64,000 nt of DNA from Guillardia theta CCMP2712 (GCF_000315625.1 NW_005434601.1:330936-394935); one strand, 5' to 3'; shown: positions 44,169-56,752, counted from the first letter of the stretch. Notes: generated by a model not told the origin, from the letters alone. A program made the numbers and translations.

Positions 44169-45466
44169 TCAGCCCGGAGAACCTCTGGAACAACAACTGA
44201 TACATCGAGGATCAGATGAGGAGAGCGCAGAGGAAGAGGTCCAGACCTGGCTCGGTGTCGGACAAGCTCTCAAGAGACCTCTCAACGCTCCTCCTGTGCT
44301 GCAGTGAGGGAGAGGGAGATCGCACGAGGAGAAAGACCGGAAGAGGAGAGGGATCGACGCGAAGATCGCGAGCCCGCCGAGGGTGATGAGGATCCTTCTG
44401 TCGACCGCATCCTGTGCCGCGTGCGTGAGCCTCGAGCAGCACGATTGAGAGGAGGAGACCTTAAGGCTCTCCAACGAGGACAGCGTCATTCCTGCCTGCA
44501 CCGTAAGGAAGGTGATGGGGGCGAGGCCTGCGGGAAGCGTCAGAAGCGCCATGGCAGCAAGGATCAACCGATGGTTGCCGACGCCACATGGGGAACGAGG
44601 GGGAGGCGAATCAAGGGAGCAGCAAGGTTGATGAAGAAGTTAGGGGTGATGGGAAAGATGCGGATGACTGTGAGGTAGTAAAACAGCCTCCGCCTGTGAT
44701 GCCGCACTGCCTCGTCCAACCTCACCAGCTGCTCCAGCAGGAGCCAGCGTACCACAGGGCCTCCGAAGGTCTGGAAGAAGACGTAGCACAAGGCTGTGCC
44801 GATGCTCGTGCAGGCCATGCAGACGATGAAGCCGACGGGGACGCCGAAGAGCGCTCCTCCGAGAAGGTTGAAGAGAGGAGAGCCTGGGAGAGCGAGGACC
44901 ATCTTGATGAGGTAGGCCATAGCAAACCCGATGAGGATGGCCCAGTAGTGCTTCGTCTTGTACTCCCCCAGCATGCCGTACATCTCCTGCACCTCCGAGA
45001 GCGACTCGGGGACTTTGAGGCGGGCTCGATCCTTGGCGTCCATGACGGGGAGGACGAAGAAGGAGATGACTATCCAGCAGGCTGTGGAGAGGATGACGAG
45101 GACGAGCACCTGCGACCTCCAACTTCAGCCCCCGCCGTCAGCACGGCGGACCCTCACCTGCCTCCCGCAACCATGCCGGATGATCATGGCAATGGTACCA
45201 CTGACACGAGACATCATCCCGCGGCGAGAAGAAGACATGGAGTTGGGAAGGAACTGAGACCTCTCGTCCTCCTCGTCGCATTCCATACCGTTCTCATGAG
45301 CTTCTCCTATCTGAACCAGCCGATCCGTCGCTTCTCCTATCGACAGCCTCGACATCTCTACATCGCCCCTTCCCTCGCTGGCATGAGCGGGCGACGGCTT
45401 CCTGTTGACGGCAGTGTTGTTCCCCCCCTCGTCAGCCTTGCTTCGCTCTCTCGCATCCTCGTGCAT
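44169..45466 (-). CDS. TMEM41/VTT-domain (SNARE-associated Golgi, DedA-like) membrane protein
   Basis: Exons 45466-45158, 45109-44569 and 44527-44169 join in phase to about 402 residues. After a ~100-residue cytosolic N-terminus come LVLVILSTACWIVISFFVLP, AILIGFAMAYLIKMVLALPG, LFNLLGGALFGVPVGFIVCM, GTALCYVFFQTFGGPVVRWL and RLFYYLTVIRIFPITPNFFI followed by NLAAPLIRLP. The VTT marks F..GGALFG, G...CY, R..P..PN..IN..AP are all there. Animal members TMEM41B/VMP1 are lipid scramblases of the ER needed for lipid droplets and autophagy. The gene ends 28 bases from the convergent C2H2/UBL gene. The C-terminal part after ILITLGGLAIFASIPLLF could contain one more in-frame intron. Confidence 0.88.
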
Positions 45467-46642
45467 CTTCTTTGGACCACAAACAACTTACCCATCAACC
45501 TCAACCTTCCTCGACTGACTTGAGCTCTCGCTTCCTTCAACCACACTCACTCTCTCGTCTACTTGGGAGGTCGCTCTACGCCATGCTTCCATGAGCCACT
45601 TGTATTCCTGCATCAGATGTCATCGCATCGACCCGCTACTCTTCTCCTGTCTGCACAATCCGTAGGCGAAGAATCTTCTCCTCTTATCTCTTAGCTGATA
45701 CTTGAGATGTCTAAATTCTATGGCTATGATATTGACAGCAGGAACTGTCTTGTCTGCATTGATCATGACCTCGCCCTGATCATCAGGTTGAACTCATCTA
45801 ATTGAGTTTTCCTTTCGGTATCTTGCTTCCTTATCATATCTTCATCTATCGTCCTGCCTTGCCACCATACAATCCTCAAACAACTCATGAGTAAACGCTC
45901 ACAATACTACAGAAATGAAAGCGATTCCCGCTCAATTCCAATAGGAATCCAACTATTTTTCGTTTATTCGATACCATGCCTCATTCTTCTCTGCTCCTAT
46001 CTCGGACTCATATCTCTCCCTGTCCCCCTGTTGCTTCCCCGTTGTTCTCTGTGGCAGTCTGCCCGCCTGCCTTGCCTCTCATCAAGATCGATCACTTTAC
46101 TTGTGTTGGCATTTCGCTTCTCTCTGAATATCATCCTCTTCCTCTCCCTCTTTCTTCCTCTTCCTTCTCGCTCCCCTTCCAGCTCTCTCCTCTCCTCTCC
46201 TCTCCTCTCCTCCCCCATTTTCCCCGTCTCATGTTTCCCGCTATTTGTTTGAAGAAAAAAGAAAAAAAGACTTTGAAACTTTTGAAACTTTGAAACTTTG
46301 AAACTTTGGAGTGGGTAAAACTTCAGACGTAATACTTGCAAGTTGCGAAATATCATGTCCATGCTCCAGCACAGCCATGCAGCGCAGGGAGCCTTTGCTG
46401 CTGAAGCGCGACAAGCTTCATGCAGAGCTTCTTGATCCCCAGAGCTTCAACTTTCCGCTCACTCGCTCTGCTCCTCCTGTTCATGGCATCTTCTTTCCTG
46501 CTCCTGCCCCTCCTGCTCGTCTCCCTCCCGTTGCTTCGTTTTTCTCCTTCTGTTGCTCCTCTCGCTTCGTCTCGCCTTCTCCTGCTCAGCTTGCAGCTCT
46601 TCACCTGACGACGCTGAGCAGGTCTCAAGGTCTCGACTATGC
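45467..46642. other. long intergenic stretch, no clear gene
   Basis: Pyrimidine-rich runs (tctcctctcctctcctctcc near 46,190) and a short gaaacttt tandem repeat at 46,274-46,308. A frame beginning at 46,420 has a hydrophobic start (MQSFLIPRASTFRSLALLLL) but I could not connect it to further exons. The promoter of the VTT gene should lie at the left edge. Confidence 0.4.
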
Positions 46643-48533
46643 TGTCAGAGGAGGCGTCGGACCACGATGCTGATTCCAGCTTCCTGGACATGAGGGCGGT
46701 AACCAAAGCACTCCAGGTGATGGCAGAGGGCAGCAGCAGGGAGCTGAGAGACTCGAGCAGGAGAGCGAGTGGCGATCAGCGATGGAGAGTGTGACGCCTC
46801 AAGTCAAAGATCAGTTCTTGTGGGAGGTAAGGGGAAGAGATGGAGAACGGGAGCCGACGAAAGTCCCGCAGGAACTGGAGGCGATTAGAACAAAAGCAGG
46901 AGATGTACTGAGCGGAGTATATGTGCTCCCTTCCTTGGGCTCGCTCTTCGGTATCTCATGTCAATGTTTGCCCATGAAACATCTCACGTTTCTGTCCTCT
47001 AAGAATGGCACGGCGTCATCTTCCTTCGCTCTGGTCTGTTCCAGGTCCAGTAGCAAAGCAAGACCCGCGAGGGCTGACGGGGCACGTGCAGCATGCGGCC
47101 TTCAAGTTCTCCATCAAGATACCCAGCAGCTACCCCAACGCAGGTGCCGATGCTCTGCTGCTTCTCCCGCAGCTCATGGGATGTGGCCAGCGCCGAAGCT
47201 AAACTTCATCTCGAACATTCCTTTCCATCCCTTCATCAATCCGAGAACAGGCAGACAGTCTGCGCTGCTGGGAGGAGAAGACTAACAGGACTCGCAGGGC
47301 TTGTTGACTTCCACTATCTGCTGATGACGGTGAGTGGGAGGAGCGTCGAGGAGGCTCGCGTGACATCGGCGAAGGAGTCGAACCCGCTGGGCGAGTGGAA
47401 CTCAAAGGAGCATCGACTGTGAGCTTTTTGTCGCAAGTTCTGCTCCCTCCTGAGGCAGGGCTTGCAGGCACAGTCTGCTCGTAGCCCTCAAGAGCTTGTT
47501 CTATCCGAATTTCAACGATGGGAGGATCAAGGTCCAGCTCTTGCTCGTCCTCCTCCCCACCTGACGCTTTCTTCCAGGAGCTCCATGGCGACCCCCAAGT
47601 GAACCCGTTCCAACTGTTCAATCCCAACTTCCAGGGTGGTGAGGCTCTGCTCATCTCTCCTGAAACTTGTCTGCGCAGCCAGACGACTGATCGTGGTCAG
47701 GCGGGGAGCGCGCGGGAGTCCTGAAGAGCTCCGTGCAGAATGAGAGAGCGATCAGGTGACGAGGAGAGGGAAAGAGCAGTTGAAGAGGAAGGGAAGGAAG
47801 GGGAGACAGGGGGCACATGACGTTAGTGATAGAGGAGGAGAGTTGGGACGTTGGATACTTACGTGCATTACTCAGCATCTTGACGAAGAATCTGATGTGG
47901 TGGAGGAAGAACGGAAAGGCTTTCCCTCTCCCCTCTCAGGTTTGCGTGACATTGGGAGCAGGCGAGCGAGTCAGGGAGATAGAAAGAGCAAGGGGGGTCA
48001 ACCTCTTCAAACTGTCGACGGAGATGATCGCGGTTCCTCCCTCCCTCCCTCCCTCCCTCCCTCCCTCCCTCCCTCCCTCCCTCCCTCCCGGTGAGGTAAC
48101 GACAGCACAGATGATCAGGCTGGATGACCGCCCTCTGTCCAACGAGGTCGAGGGTCTGCTGGTGCAGCTCCAGGACGAGTCGCTCAACTTCCGGCATCAC
48201 GTCGGTCTGTGGAGCTGCCGCTCGAGCCTGTCGCCCCTGACTTCACGTGCAGAGATGTGTGTGGGAGAGAGCCAGGACTGCCTCAAGTACAACCTGGGAA
48301 GCTTCTTCCTCCGTATCCTCCTCCTCTCTTCTCTCCTCCCCTCTCACTCCCCTCCTCTCGCAGGCTTGCGGAACGATGTGCTCGAAGTGAACTCGTCGCA
48401 AGCTCAGCATCTCTTGGCCGGTGACGACGCAGCTGCGGTTGATCCAGATGGCGACACGAGCTATGGTAGCGTGCGGAAGGGGAAGCGAGGAAGAGGAGGG
48501 GGCAAGGAGGACAAGAGTGGAAGTGAGGAGTAG
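46643..48533 (+). CDS. E2-variant (UEV/AKTIP-FTS-like) protein
   Basis: Best-supported exons read in phase: ESEWRSAMESVTPQVKDQFL; WHGVIFLRSGLTGHV with HAAFKFSIKIPSSYPNA (about 47,009-47,144 with a 38-base intron); PKLNFISNIPFHPFINPRTG; VDFHYLLM; NPLGEWNSKEHRL; HSLLVALKSLFYPNFNDG; ELHGDPQVNPFQLFNPNF. This is the order of a UBC fold (GVIF, FKF.I..P..YP, PK..F, FHP.I.P.TG, W, SLFY.NF). No catalytic Cys is seen where E2 enzymes have HPN..C, so it should be a non-catalytic variant like AKTIP/FTS, which links Hook motor adaptors and HOPS. One intron seems to start GC. The start (46,643) and the downstream exons to 48,533 (MIRLDDRPLSNEVEGLLVQL, acidic/Lys-rich end) are less certain. Confidence 0.6.
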
Positions 48534-49900
48534 GAGGAGGAGGAGGAGGAGGAGGAGGAGGAGGAGGAGAGGAGTACTTGTCATCACAAGCAGAACAGGT
48601 GCCAGCATCAGCAGTCACGTCGCGGCACTTCTGAGCCTGGCGGGGATAACGGCAAGTGTGGTAGAGGAGCGAGAAGTGCGTGACAACTGCTGCAGGTTGG
48701 AAGAGGAGAGGAAGACAAGCAGGAAGAGGGACAGGGGGAGGCGCAGTACGAGGGGGAAGGGAAGGGAAGGGAGGAGGAGTGGATGAGAGACGAGGAAAAG
48801 GCAGAAGAGAGGAGGGAAGAGGAGGAAAACGAGACTAGGGGTGAGGAGGCTGGAGGGAAAGATAGCCAAGACAAAGAATGACCAAGTTAACAGTTAAGCA
48901 TTTCTCTCTCCTTCCCTCCTAGTTCGATTTTTCCTTCTCCTCCCTCTTTGATAATTATCTTGGAGGAAACTCAAACGTCCAGGAACATCTTTATTTATTA
49001 CAGTTGGAAACAACTTTGAATTGAGTGCACTACGCAGCCTGCTCCTCTCCTCTTGACTGTACATCCTCTCGTTTCCTGTCCTGTCCTGTCCTGTCCTGTC
49101 CTGTCCTCTCTTCTCCTCTCCTTTCTTCTCCTCTCCTCTCCTCTCCTCTCCTCTTCTTGTTGATGTTGCGATTCTTTTTGTTGGGGCTCTGACCCGGGGA
49201 ATTCGTCGGGAGTGTGGGGGGTTACCATCAACAAAGTGGGTAGGGGTACAATTGATGTTCAGTAAAGTACCAGTAAAGGTGGGTGATTTTTGGTATAAAG
49301 TGAGGGTAGTGTTGCTGTTGGTTGCTTTCACACTGGGTAGGGGTAGTTCATGATTGATTCTTCCTAGGTAGGGTGTTTTGACAAACCGAAACAATGTAGG
49401 GGATGATGAGGGAAGGGGAGGAGGAAGAGGAGGAAGAGGAGGGAGGGGGAGGAGGAAGGAGGAGGGGGAGGAGGAGAGGGGAAGAGGAGGAGGGAGAAGA
49501 TGATATCAGAAGTACCAGCAAAGAGAGGGTGAAGACAGTATCAGATTTCCAACTGATTTGCAAAGTTTGGGAAAGGATATGGATAGGAGTGGGAGAAGTA
49601 TCAAATGAAAGTTAGGTGTGATAGGCAACCAAGTGAAGGGCTCAACACCAGCAGATGTGCCATGTATGAAACATCACAGAGGAGCAGGAGAATGCTTCAT
49701 GGAATGTCAGAGAAGGAGAAGTCTGCTTTTTGACAGAACGAGCTTGAACAGATTAGATCCAGGAACTCCTCTATTACTGCAGAGATAGAGGGACCCAAAA
49801 GCTAATACAAGACTGAGAAGAAGCATCTGCAGAAGGGAAGAGAGCCTCTGTGAGATAGACAAAGAGCTGTAGACGCGTGTCGGCGGCTCACCTGGTGGTC
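48534..49900. other. low-complexity stretch with TACCCC/GGGGTA tract
   Basis: Contains ggaggagga (48,534-48,570), gaaggga runs, tgtcc pentamers (49,075-49,105) and tctcc repeats. At 49,195-49,390 are ggggttacca, gtgggtaggggtac, taaagtaccagtaaaggtgg, actgggtaggggtag and taggtagggtg, the same word class as other promoter tracts. I see no gene. It lies upstream of the polycystin gene. Confidence 0.45.
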
Positions 49901-50292
49901 TGAAGTGAACGGCAGCAATGCAAACGGACATGAGCTGGACGATTCAACGTGCCTCGAGCCCTTGAAGCTCCCCAGTGACCGTCGGAGTTTGTTTGTGTAT
50001 CGACCAGCTTGCATTCAGATCCTTGTGAGGACGCAATGGCGAAGGAGGAAGAGAGCAATGGGGGCTCGCAACGCAAGCCTGGAACTTATGTGAGCTGAGG
50101 GGAAACGGTGGCTGGTCGTTGCTGATGCAGGGAGCAGGAGCTGCAGAAGCAGAAGAGTATGGCTCTCCTGCAGCAAGGTGAGCGAGGAGGAAGAGCTGCC
50201 GTCTCGTCCGATGACAAGTCGAGGCAGGAGGGAACACTCTTGCCAAGAGGCTGTCGATCGCAGCAGGGGTGAGGTACAAGGAGAGCCTTGAC

Positions 50293-53200
50293 ATGGACCA
50301 GGTCTCGAAGCTCTTCCGCAAATCAAAGGCGCACGAGTTCTGGATCTACATCGTCTTCCTCACCGTCTTCAGCGCTAGCTCGCTGCAGCAGCGACCCGTG
50401 GAGGAGACGTACGACCTCATCCACCAGGTGTACGACGGGACTGTCACTGGCTCCTCCTACATCTCGACTACTTACTTCAAGAACATCGGCGGTCAGTGGG
50501 TGGGAGCGAGAGGGAGGAGAGCGAGAGCAGGAGGAGGAGCAATGGGAAGGGAGTGGAGAGACGGAGGAGGATGGCAGAGGGCATGGGGGAGGAGAGGAGG
50601 GAGAGGAAAGGGGAGGGCAGGAGGGAGGCCACGGGGGAGAACATGGAGGAGAGGAGGAAGGAGAGGAGGAGTGACTCCTGGCAGCGGGCTGACGGGAAGG
50701 ACGCAGACATCGGATCGATTGATGACTTCTGGGCATGGATGACGGAGGTTCCCCCGCAGTTCCTGTTCCAGTACAACTGGTACAACGGGAGCTCGTTCGA
50801 GCCGGATTTCCAGGGGGTGAAGTGGCGGGTCCTGCAGAACAACCTGATTGTCCAGCCTCCTCGCCTCCGCCAGATTCGCATCGAGCCCAAGAAGTGCGAG
50901 GTGCCGAGGAGGATGTCGAGTCAGGAGTACGGGGGAGTGATCAGCCAGGGGAGCTACAACGGGACCAACCTGTACATGACCGACGGCATCTCAACCTGCT
51001 ATCCCAGGATGCCGAGCGCCACGATCAGTAAGGAGACCATCCAGGGGCTGAAGATTGACAACGGGACCATCTCGGTGGTTCCCCTCCCGTACAAGAGCGC
51101 CAAGGAGCTCAACTCAAAGTCCTTCACGTCGAGAGGGAGCACGACACCGATCACGTACGAGGGGGGAGGATACGTGCAGGACTTCCCGCTCAACATCTCC
51201 AACGACGAGTTCAAGAGCATGTTGGCCGCGCTCAAGGCCATGAGGTGGACAGACAGGCAGACGCGCGCTGTCGTCTTCGACTGGGTCATTTACAACCAGG
51301 AGCTCAACACGTTCCTCTCCGTCCGGCTCGTCTTCGAGTTCCAGCCTCACGGCTTCGTGGTGGGCTACCAGAGCCTCCGGGCGATGAGGATGGGGTACGT
51401 TAGGGCCAACGACGTGTTCCTGCTGATAATGGATGCGGTTGTGTACGGCATCGTCTTCTTCTCCATCTTCAACTCCTGCTACAAGGTGTATCTGCTCAGC
51501 TGGGACTTCTTTGGGTACTTCTGGAATGTGGTCGACCTTATGAACTACCTCTTCTTCCTTGTGTCCCTCTACTACAAGGTGATCTTCTTTCTTGAGACGC
51601 AGACGTTTGTCTCCACCCCGGTCAGCAGTGCTGTGGAGTATGTCGACTTCGACTACGTCGGCAGCATCTACAACCTCATCGCCTCCTGGAACGGTTTTAA
51701 CGCGCTCTTCACCTGGATGAAGATATTCTCCTTCCTCAAGTTCCTCAGCTCTGCTGCCGAGCAGCTCATAGGTGAACATGCGTGGAGGAGGAGGAGGAGA
51801 AGCAGATGATGATGACGACGACGATGGAGATGAAGAGGAAGAGGAAGAGATAATGATGATAGTGTTGTTGATGTTGTTGTTGTTGATGATGATGATGATG
51901 ATGATGATGATTATGCTTCTGGCAGAAACAATCGCTAAGGCAGGGGCAAATCTTTCTATCTTCGCGGGCCTCTTGTTTGTTGTCCTCTGGGCCTACGCGC
52001 AAACGATGTATGTCTCCTTCGGTGCCTACATTTCAGACTACAAGGCCCTGTAAGCTCTTCTATGCTTTCTCTCTTCCTGCTTCTGCTCCTCCTGCTTCCT
52101 GCTCCTGCCCCTTCTCCTCCCCCTTCTTTTTGTCTTTTTCCTCGTCCTCGTCTTCTCCAGCTCACCTCCTCCCAGCTACAGCGCGTGCGTCAACACGTTC
52201 AAGGCTCTGCTGGGAGGGTTCGACATCGACCAGCTGAACGCCAGCAACGCGTACCTGGGCCCGCTGATCTACATCACCTTCCTCTTCGTTGCCTTCTTTG
52301 TGATGCTCAACATGTTCCTTGCCATCATCGCCAAGACCTACGATGACGTCAGCAACCAAGAGACCGTCGACCCCATGGCCTTCGAGTTCCGCGAGGGCAT
52401 CCTCTTCTCCCTCCGCGTTCCCCTCCGCCTCCTCGGCTTTTCCTCCATCCTCGACCGTCACTTCCGCAAGGACAAGGACCAGGTCTCGGGCTTCTCCTCC
52501 CTCAAGCAGGACGACGACAGGCAGTCTTCCGTCATCGCCTCCTCCCTCATCGCAGGAGGCAAGACCAAGAGCCAGGGCTCCCTCTCCAGCGATCCTCCAG
52601 CTCAGAAGCTCAACGGCAAGTCGCCCTCTGAGGTCATCTTCAAGGACGTCAGCAAGGACGAGAACCCGCCGCTCCAGTCCCTCGGCAGCAACCGAAGAGC
52701 AAGTAGCCAGTCGCACATCCTCCACTTTCTTCCCCCCTCCTCCCTCCCCCCTCCCCCGTCCTGCCTCCTGCCTCCTGCCTCCTGCCTCCTGCCTCCTGCC
52801 TCCTGCCTCCTGCCTCCTGCCTCCTGCCTCCTCCCCCCTTCCTTCTCCTTCCTCCCTCTCCCCTCCCCCCTCCTTCCCTTCTCCCTCCTCCCTCTCCTGC
52901 TGCCACCCTTTTTCCTCGTCATTCTCTCCCTTCTCACAGTGCTGTCAGACTACAACAACGACGGAGCCTCTGCAGCTGTGGATTCCAAGGGCAGGCAGGC
53001 GACAAAAGTCACCATGTTGGTGCCCGACGAGGTTCTGCTGGGACTCCTTTCGTCTGTGAGGGACTTGAGGTACTTCACTTGATCCTCCTGCTGTCCCCTC
53101 CCTCCTCTCCCTCCCTCCTCTTCCCTCCCTTCCTTCTCTCTATCCATCCCTTCTCTTTCTCCCCTGCCCTCCCCTCCCCTCTCTTCTCCTCTTCTGTCCT

Positions 53201-54172
53201 GTCCTGTCCTGTCCTGTCCTCCTCTCCCCTCAACTCCTCTCCTCCTGGTCTCTCTCCCTCGTCCCTCCTTCGCTTTCTCTCACCTTCCTCAGCAACAACG
53301 TGAGGGAGCTCGGCGGTCGCTTGGACGACCTCAGCAAGTTCGGAGCAGAGGCCGTGAGTCTCGTCTACTCACCCTCGGCAGGGCTGATCGCTACAGCAGG
53401 CAAGGCAGCTGGAGAATGAGCTGGAGGAGACTAGGAGGGGACATGCTTTGAGGGAGGAGGAGGAGGAGGAGGAGCCGAGAGAAAGAGCCCCGAGAAACTA
53501 CCACAGTCATTCTCTTCCTCTTGCTCACAGAGAGCCGTACCATCCCCTCCAGCAGAGCCCCATCAGAGCTGAGATGTCCTGGAATCCTCCAGGTGCTGTG
53601 ATCCCTTCCCGCCTTGCTTCCTCTCTCTTCTCCCCTCTTTTCCTCTCCTCTCCTCTCCTCTCCTCTCCTCTCCTCCCCCGCCTGCTGAGCTGTTCACGGC
53701 TGCCGTCAGATCACTTCAGGACTTCCAAGTGGCCCGAAGACGATCGCAGGTCTCGCTTCCTCCTCTCTCCTCGCGCCTCCTCAACCTGCCCAGGAGCCTC
53801 CGCAGCCCCATGGTCGACTGGTCCGGCATGTCGCCAACCTCGAGGATGCTGGCAGCCACGGCCGACATGATCTCAGCGGTGGCGGTTCAGAGGTGAGGAG
53901 CAGCTGGGCAGGGAGAGTCTCTGCACCTTCAGATCCCCCTGACTCATCGAAGGGACACCAGTCTGCGGGGCGACGCGAGGATGGCAACCCCAGACCTCGG
54001 GACCCGCAGCTACACGAGGAGGAAGCCGGCGAAGGGAGGATGGGAGAACTCGCCGGTGGAGCAGGTGGAGATCGAACAAGGAGGTAGTGAAGTGACTGCT
54101 GAGCAGGAGGGAGTCAAGAAGCTCCGGTTTCATGCCGCACACGAGGAGGAGGAGGAGGTAGCCGTAATGTGA
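50293..54172 (+). CDS. polycystin-2-like (TRPP) cation channel
   Basis: Ten exons join in phase: 50293-50491, 50707-51771, 51926-52049, 52176-52702, 52940-53069, 53293-53353, 53397-53592, 53710-53749, 53794-53892 and 53962-54172, about 883 residues. S1 is at HEFWIYIVFLTVFSASS. A long extracellular polycystin domain follows (DIGSIDDFWAWM, FQYNWYNGSSF, TFLSVRLVFEFQPHG), then S2-S5 (DVFLLIMDAVVYGIVFFSIF, FGYFWNVVDLMNYLFFLVSL, WNGFNALFTWMKIFSFLKFL, LSIFAGLLFVVLWAYAQTMY), a pore region VNTFKALLGGFDI and S6 (YITFLFVAFFVMLNMFLAII). The tail has a coiled coil (ELGGRLDDLSKFG, ARQLENELEETRRGHALREE). Such channels conduct Ca2+/cations, often in cilia. Further 5' exons may exist before 50,293. Confidence 0.9.
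51795..51915. repeat. GAT/GTT trinucleotide repeats in a polycystin intron
   Basis: gatgatgatgacgacgacga, gttgttgatgttgttgttg and a gat run lie in the intron between 51,771 and 51,926. Confidence 0.85.
52749..52838. repeat. CTGCCTC heptanucleotide array in a polycystin intron
   Basis: About ten units of ctgcctc in the intron between 52,702 and 52,940. Like the array at 3,718 it is a 7-base unit, so frames on both strands stay open without coding. Confidence 0.9.
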
Positions 54173-54322
54173 TGACGTGTTGATATCTGATGCGATCTCA
54201 GGACGACTCGACCCCGAGGCTTCCGGCATATGTAAAGTAGGAGAGGAGGAGGGAGAGGAGGAGGGAGGCGAGGAGGGAGCAGACGATGTTTCACTCACTT
54301 CATTCTCCTCTCATCATCCCCA

Positions 54323-55206
54323 TCACCTCACGAGCTCGATCACGCTATCCACACTCTCTACAATCACATCCGCGTTCCCCCTCAGATCCTCCTCCGTCCC
54401 CACGCCGGACAGCACCCCGATGCTTCCTGCCACCCCCGCTGTCTTGCCATCCGCAGATCAGCGTTGGTGTCTCCTACGATGATCGTCTCCTCCGGCCTCA
54501 CACCGAGTTTCTTGCAGAAGTTCCACGCGTTGTCCGGCGCTGGCTTGGGCACGTTGAACGAGTCATCCCCGCAGATGGAATGATGCACCATGCTAGAAAT
54601 CCCCAGGCTCCGCAGGTTCAGCTCCGTCGGCCTCCTCGCGTCCGACGTGCACACCCCAGTCATGATGCCCATCCTGTGCAGCGTTTGGAACAAGGTCTTG
54701 GTGCACCTGCTGATGGGGGACACCTCTCCCTCCTCGCACTCAGCCCAGCACTCCCTCACCGCCTCCCTTGCGTCTCCTTCCTTCATCCCTCCTTGCTCTG
54801 TCAGACAAGCTTCCACCGCCTTTCTGATCAAGGGCTGCGCCGCCCACGCCATGAGCGACTTCTCTCCGCGTACCTTCCTCAACTCCATGTCGTACCCAAG
54901 GGTGTCTGCGAGAGGAGTTCGCAGCTGCTCTCCGCACTTGCTCACGAAACGAGAGATCAGATCGTCTGCCCACTTGCTCCAAGTTGCGTCGAAGGAGATG
55001 AGGGTCCCATCCTTGTCAAAGATGACGAGCTTCACTTTCTGTGTCTGAGAGGGAGCAACCATGGTTTCAACCATCGGGCTCATCGCGCTGTAGGAGGCTC
55101 GGCTGATCGAGCTTGCATTCTGCAGCAGAGGAGGTCTGAGGGAAGGGACGACAAGTCCCTTTGAGTGAGCGATAGCTCCTGTAGCGATGCTCTTGATGAG
55201 AGACAT
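54323..55206 (-). CDS. HAD-superfamily phosphatase with an apparent single-base frameshift
   Basis: A 274-codon frame from 55,206 has the HAD motifs: I KLVIFDKDGTLISFD, II TGVCTSDAR, III KPAPDNAWNFCKKLG, IV ETIIVGDTNADLRMA. The cap domain lies between (ADTLGYDMELRKVRGEK). After ADLRM the family expects G-x-x-AGV. This appears only after shifting frame by one base near 54,450 (GKTAGVAGSIGVLSGVGTEE ... VDSVIELVR, stop at 54,323-54,325). The unshifted frame runs into a short Trp/Cys/Pro-rich end. So either one G is missing in the assembly or the gene is mutated. The N-terminus MSLIKSIATGAIAHSKGLVV may be a mitochondrial presequence. The predicted activity is phosphoglycolate-phosphatase-like; the substrate is unknown. 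Confidence 0.8.
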
Positions 55207-55429
55207 GTTTCAAGCTTCGAAGCGCGGGTTTCGTTTGATGACAAAAAGGTTCCTACAAGTCTTCCTCGTTGACGCCTCGTCTTCCAAGTGTAAGAGTTCT
55301 GTTCGTCTGCCTGTCTTCCTCCTCTCTGTGTGTCTTGACCCGTGTCTCTGAACTTGTTCTGCTCGTCGTGCTCTCCCCTGAGACTCTCTCGCTCTTCTAC
55401 AACTTGGGTTTGCACTTTCGGAGAGACAA

Positions 55430-55965
55430 ACAGGCGTACCCACTGTACCCTTTCTCATCACCCACCCCAATGGTCATGGACCACCAATTGCTAAAAATCA
55501 CCCCTACTCTTTACTATTTACACCCACCACTTCCTCGGACCATAAAACCTTCTTCTAAATAGAACCCTACATTAGATCACCCTACCCCCTCAAAAGGGCC
55601 AGGTACCAGCTACGCCTTCATACCCCACCCAATCACTGCAATTGCACCCCAAACCACACCATTCTGGTACCCTACCCTTCAGTTCATCACCCCCCTTCCT
55701 CCATACCTACCATACTATTTTTCAGAATTTTGTACTAAACGTACCCCTATGAAAGTACCCTACCTCTACTATTTCTAAGTACTCACACTCAAGTACCCCT
55801 GTCTCCCCCTGGCCCCCCATTTAGCCGCCCACCAATCATGATTTATACACCCCCACCCCATTGTACAAAACAAAGTACCCTTACCATATTTTTTTTGTTT
55901 AGAAAGGGGGGTATTGAGGATACCCCCACCCATCCCATCAGATGAGTGAGAAACCACCCCCTTAG
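55430..55965. promoter_or_regulatory. long TACCCC tract between divergent genes
   Basis: The densest example in the window: gtacccactgtaccc, caccctaccccctc, taccccacccaatc, gtaccctacccttc, gtacccctatg, gtaccctacct, aagtacccct, accccattg and tacccccaccc, over 530 bases. It lies between the HAD gene start (55,206, minus) and the GATase-like gene start (56,753, plus). Confidence 0.5.
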
Positions 55966-56029
55966 AAACCAGTTTTATACCTTTATGAGGCTCTCTCACC
56001 ACCCGTCCTCCTGTTCTTCGTGTGTGACT

Positions 56030-56725
56030 ACGCCTCACACCGGGTGACCGTCGGGCCCGATCACTCAGTACGGGAGTGACTAACTTACAGTTAGTAAGTT
56101 CCGACAGCGGCGGTGGCAATCGGCACACTGAGTGACCGTAGCCGCACAGCCAGTGACAGTTGACCGTCCGACCGTCTTACGCCGTACCGGCGGTGACTCG
56201 GACGGTGCAGGCCGGGCTCCGAAGAGGCGGCCGCACTGCACACTGACGCGGCCCGGCGAGCGCCCGCGGCCGCGCCGCGGCTCTCGACTCGGTCCGGGGC
56301 CGACGCCGGACACAGGCTGTGACCCGACGGTCCGAGCGAGTCCGAGATCGTACGCCGGGGGGTGCCGCAGTGACTGCCGGGTGCGGCAGTGATCGGACCG
56401 TGACCGACCCGGTCACGGTGACGGTGAGTCACTGTGCCACAGCCTGACCGTCGGACTCACAGCCTAGTCCGAGGAGGCTGACGGTGAGGGCCGCCCGGCG
56501 GCCGGCGGGCCGCTCGGAGTTACTTTGGCATGGTCACCAAGTCTCCTGCAGGCGGGCTGACTCAGTGAGTAACTCAAACTTGTACTCCGTCGGTTATGAG
56601 CCGCAGGCCGCTTCACCGGCCCCGCGGCTGTCACTAACGCCGTACGGTCGGAGGCCGGGCCGGGCCCGGGCGCCGGGCCCGGGCCAGCCTGTTTCGGTTG
56701 GATTTTGTAACGGTCAGGCGCGAAT
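56030..56725. repeat. GC-rich block with GTGAC/GTCAC words and GGGCC palindromes
   Basis: Contains cgggtgaccgtcgggcccga, repeated gtgacc/gtcacg words (for example ccggtcacggtgacggtgag) and gccgggccgggcccgggcgc near 56,655. It follows the TACCCC tract, as the block at 4,390 follows the tract at 4,075, so the two modules occur together at least twice. Confidence 0.5.
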
Positions 56726-56752
56726 CGTCGCCTGCCCCTTGGCGCGTCCGCC

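Noticed and set aside
46420-46608. Short frame with a hydrophobic start (MQSFLIPRAS...)
   Set aside because: It could be a signal peptide exon, but I found no in-phase continuation; left as unassigned.
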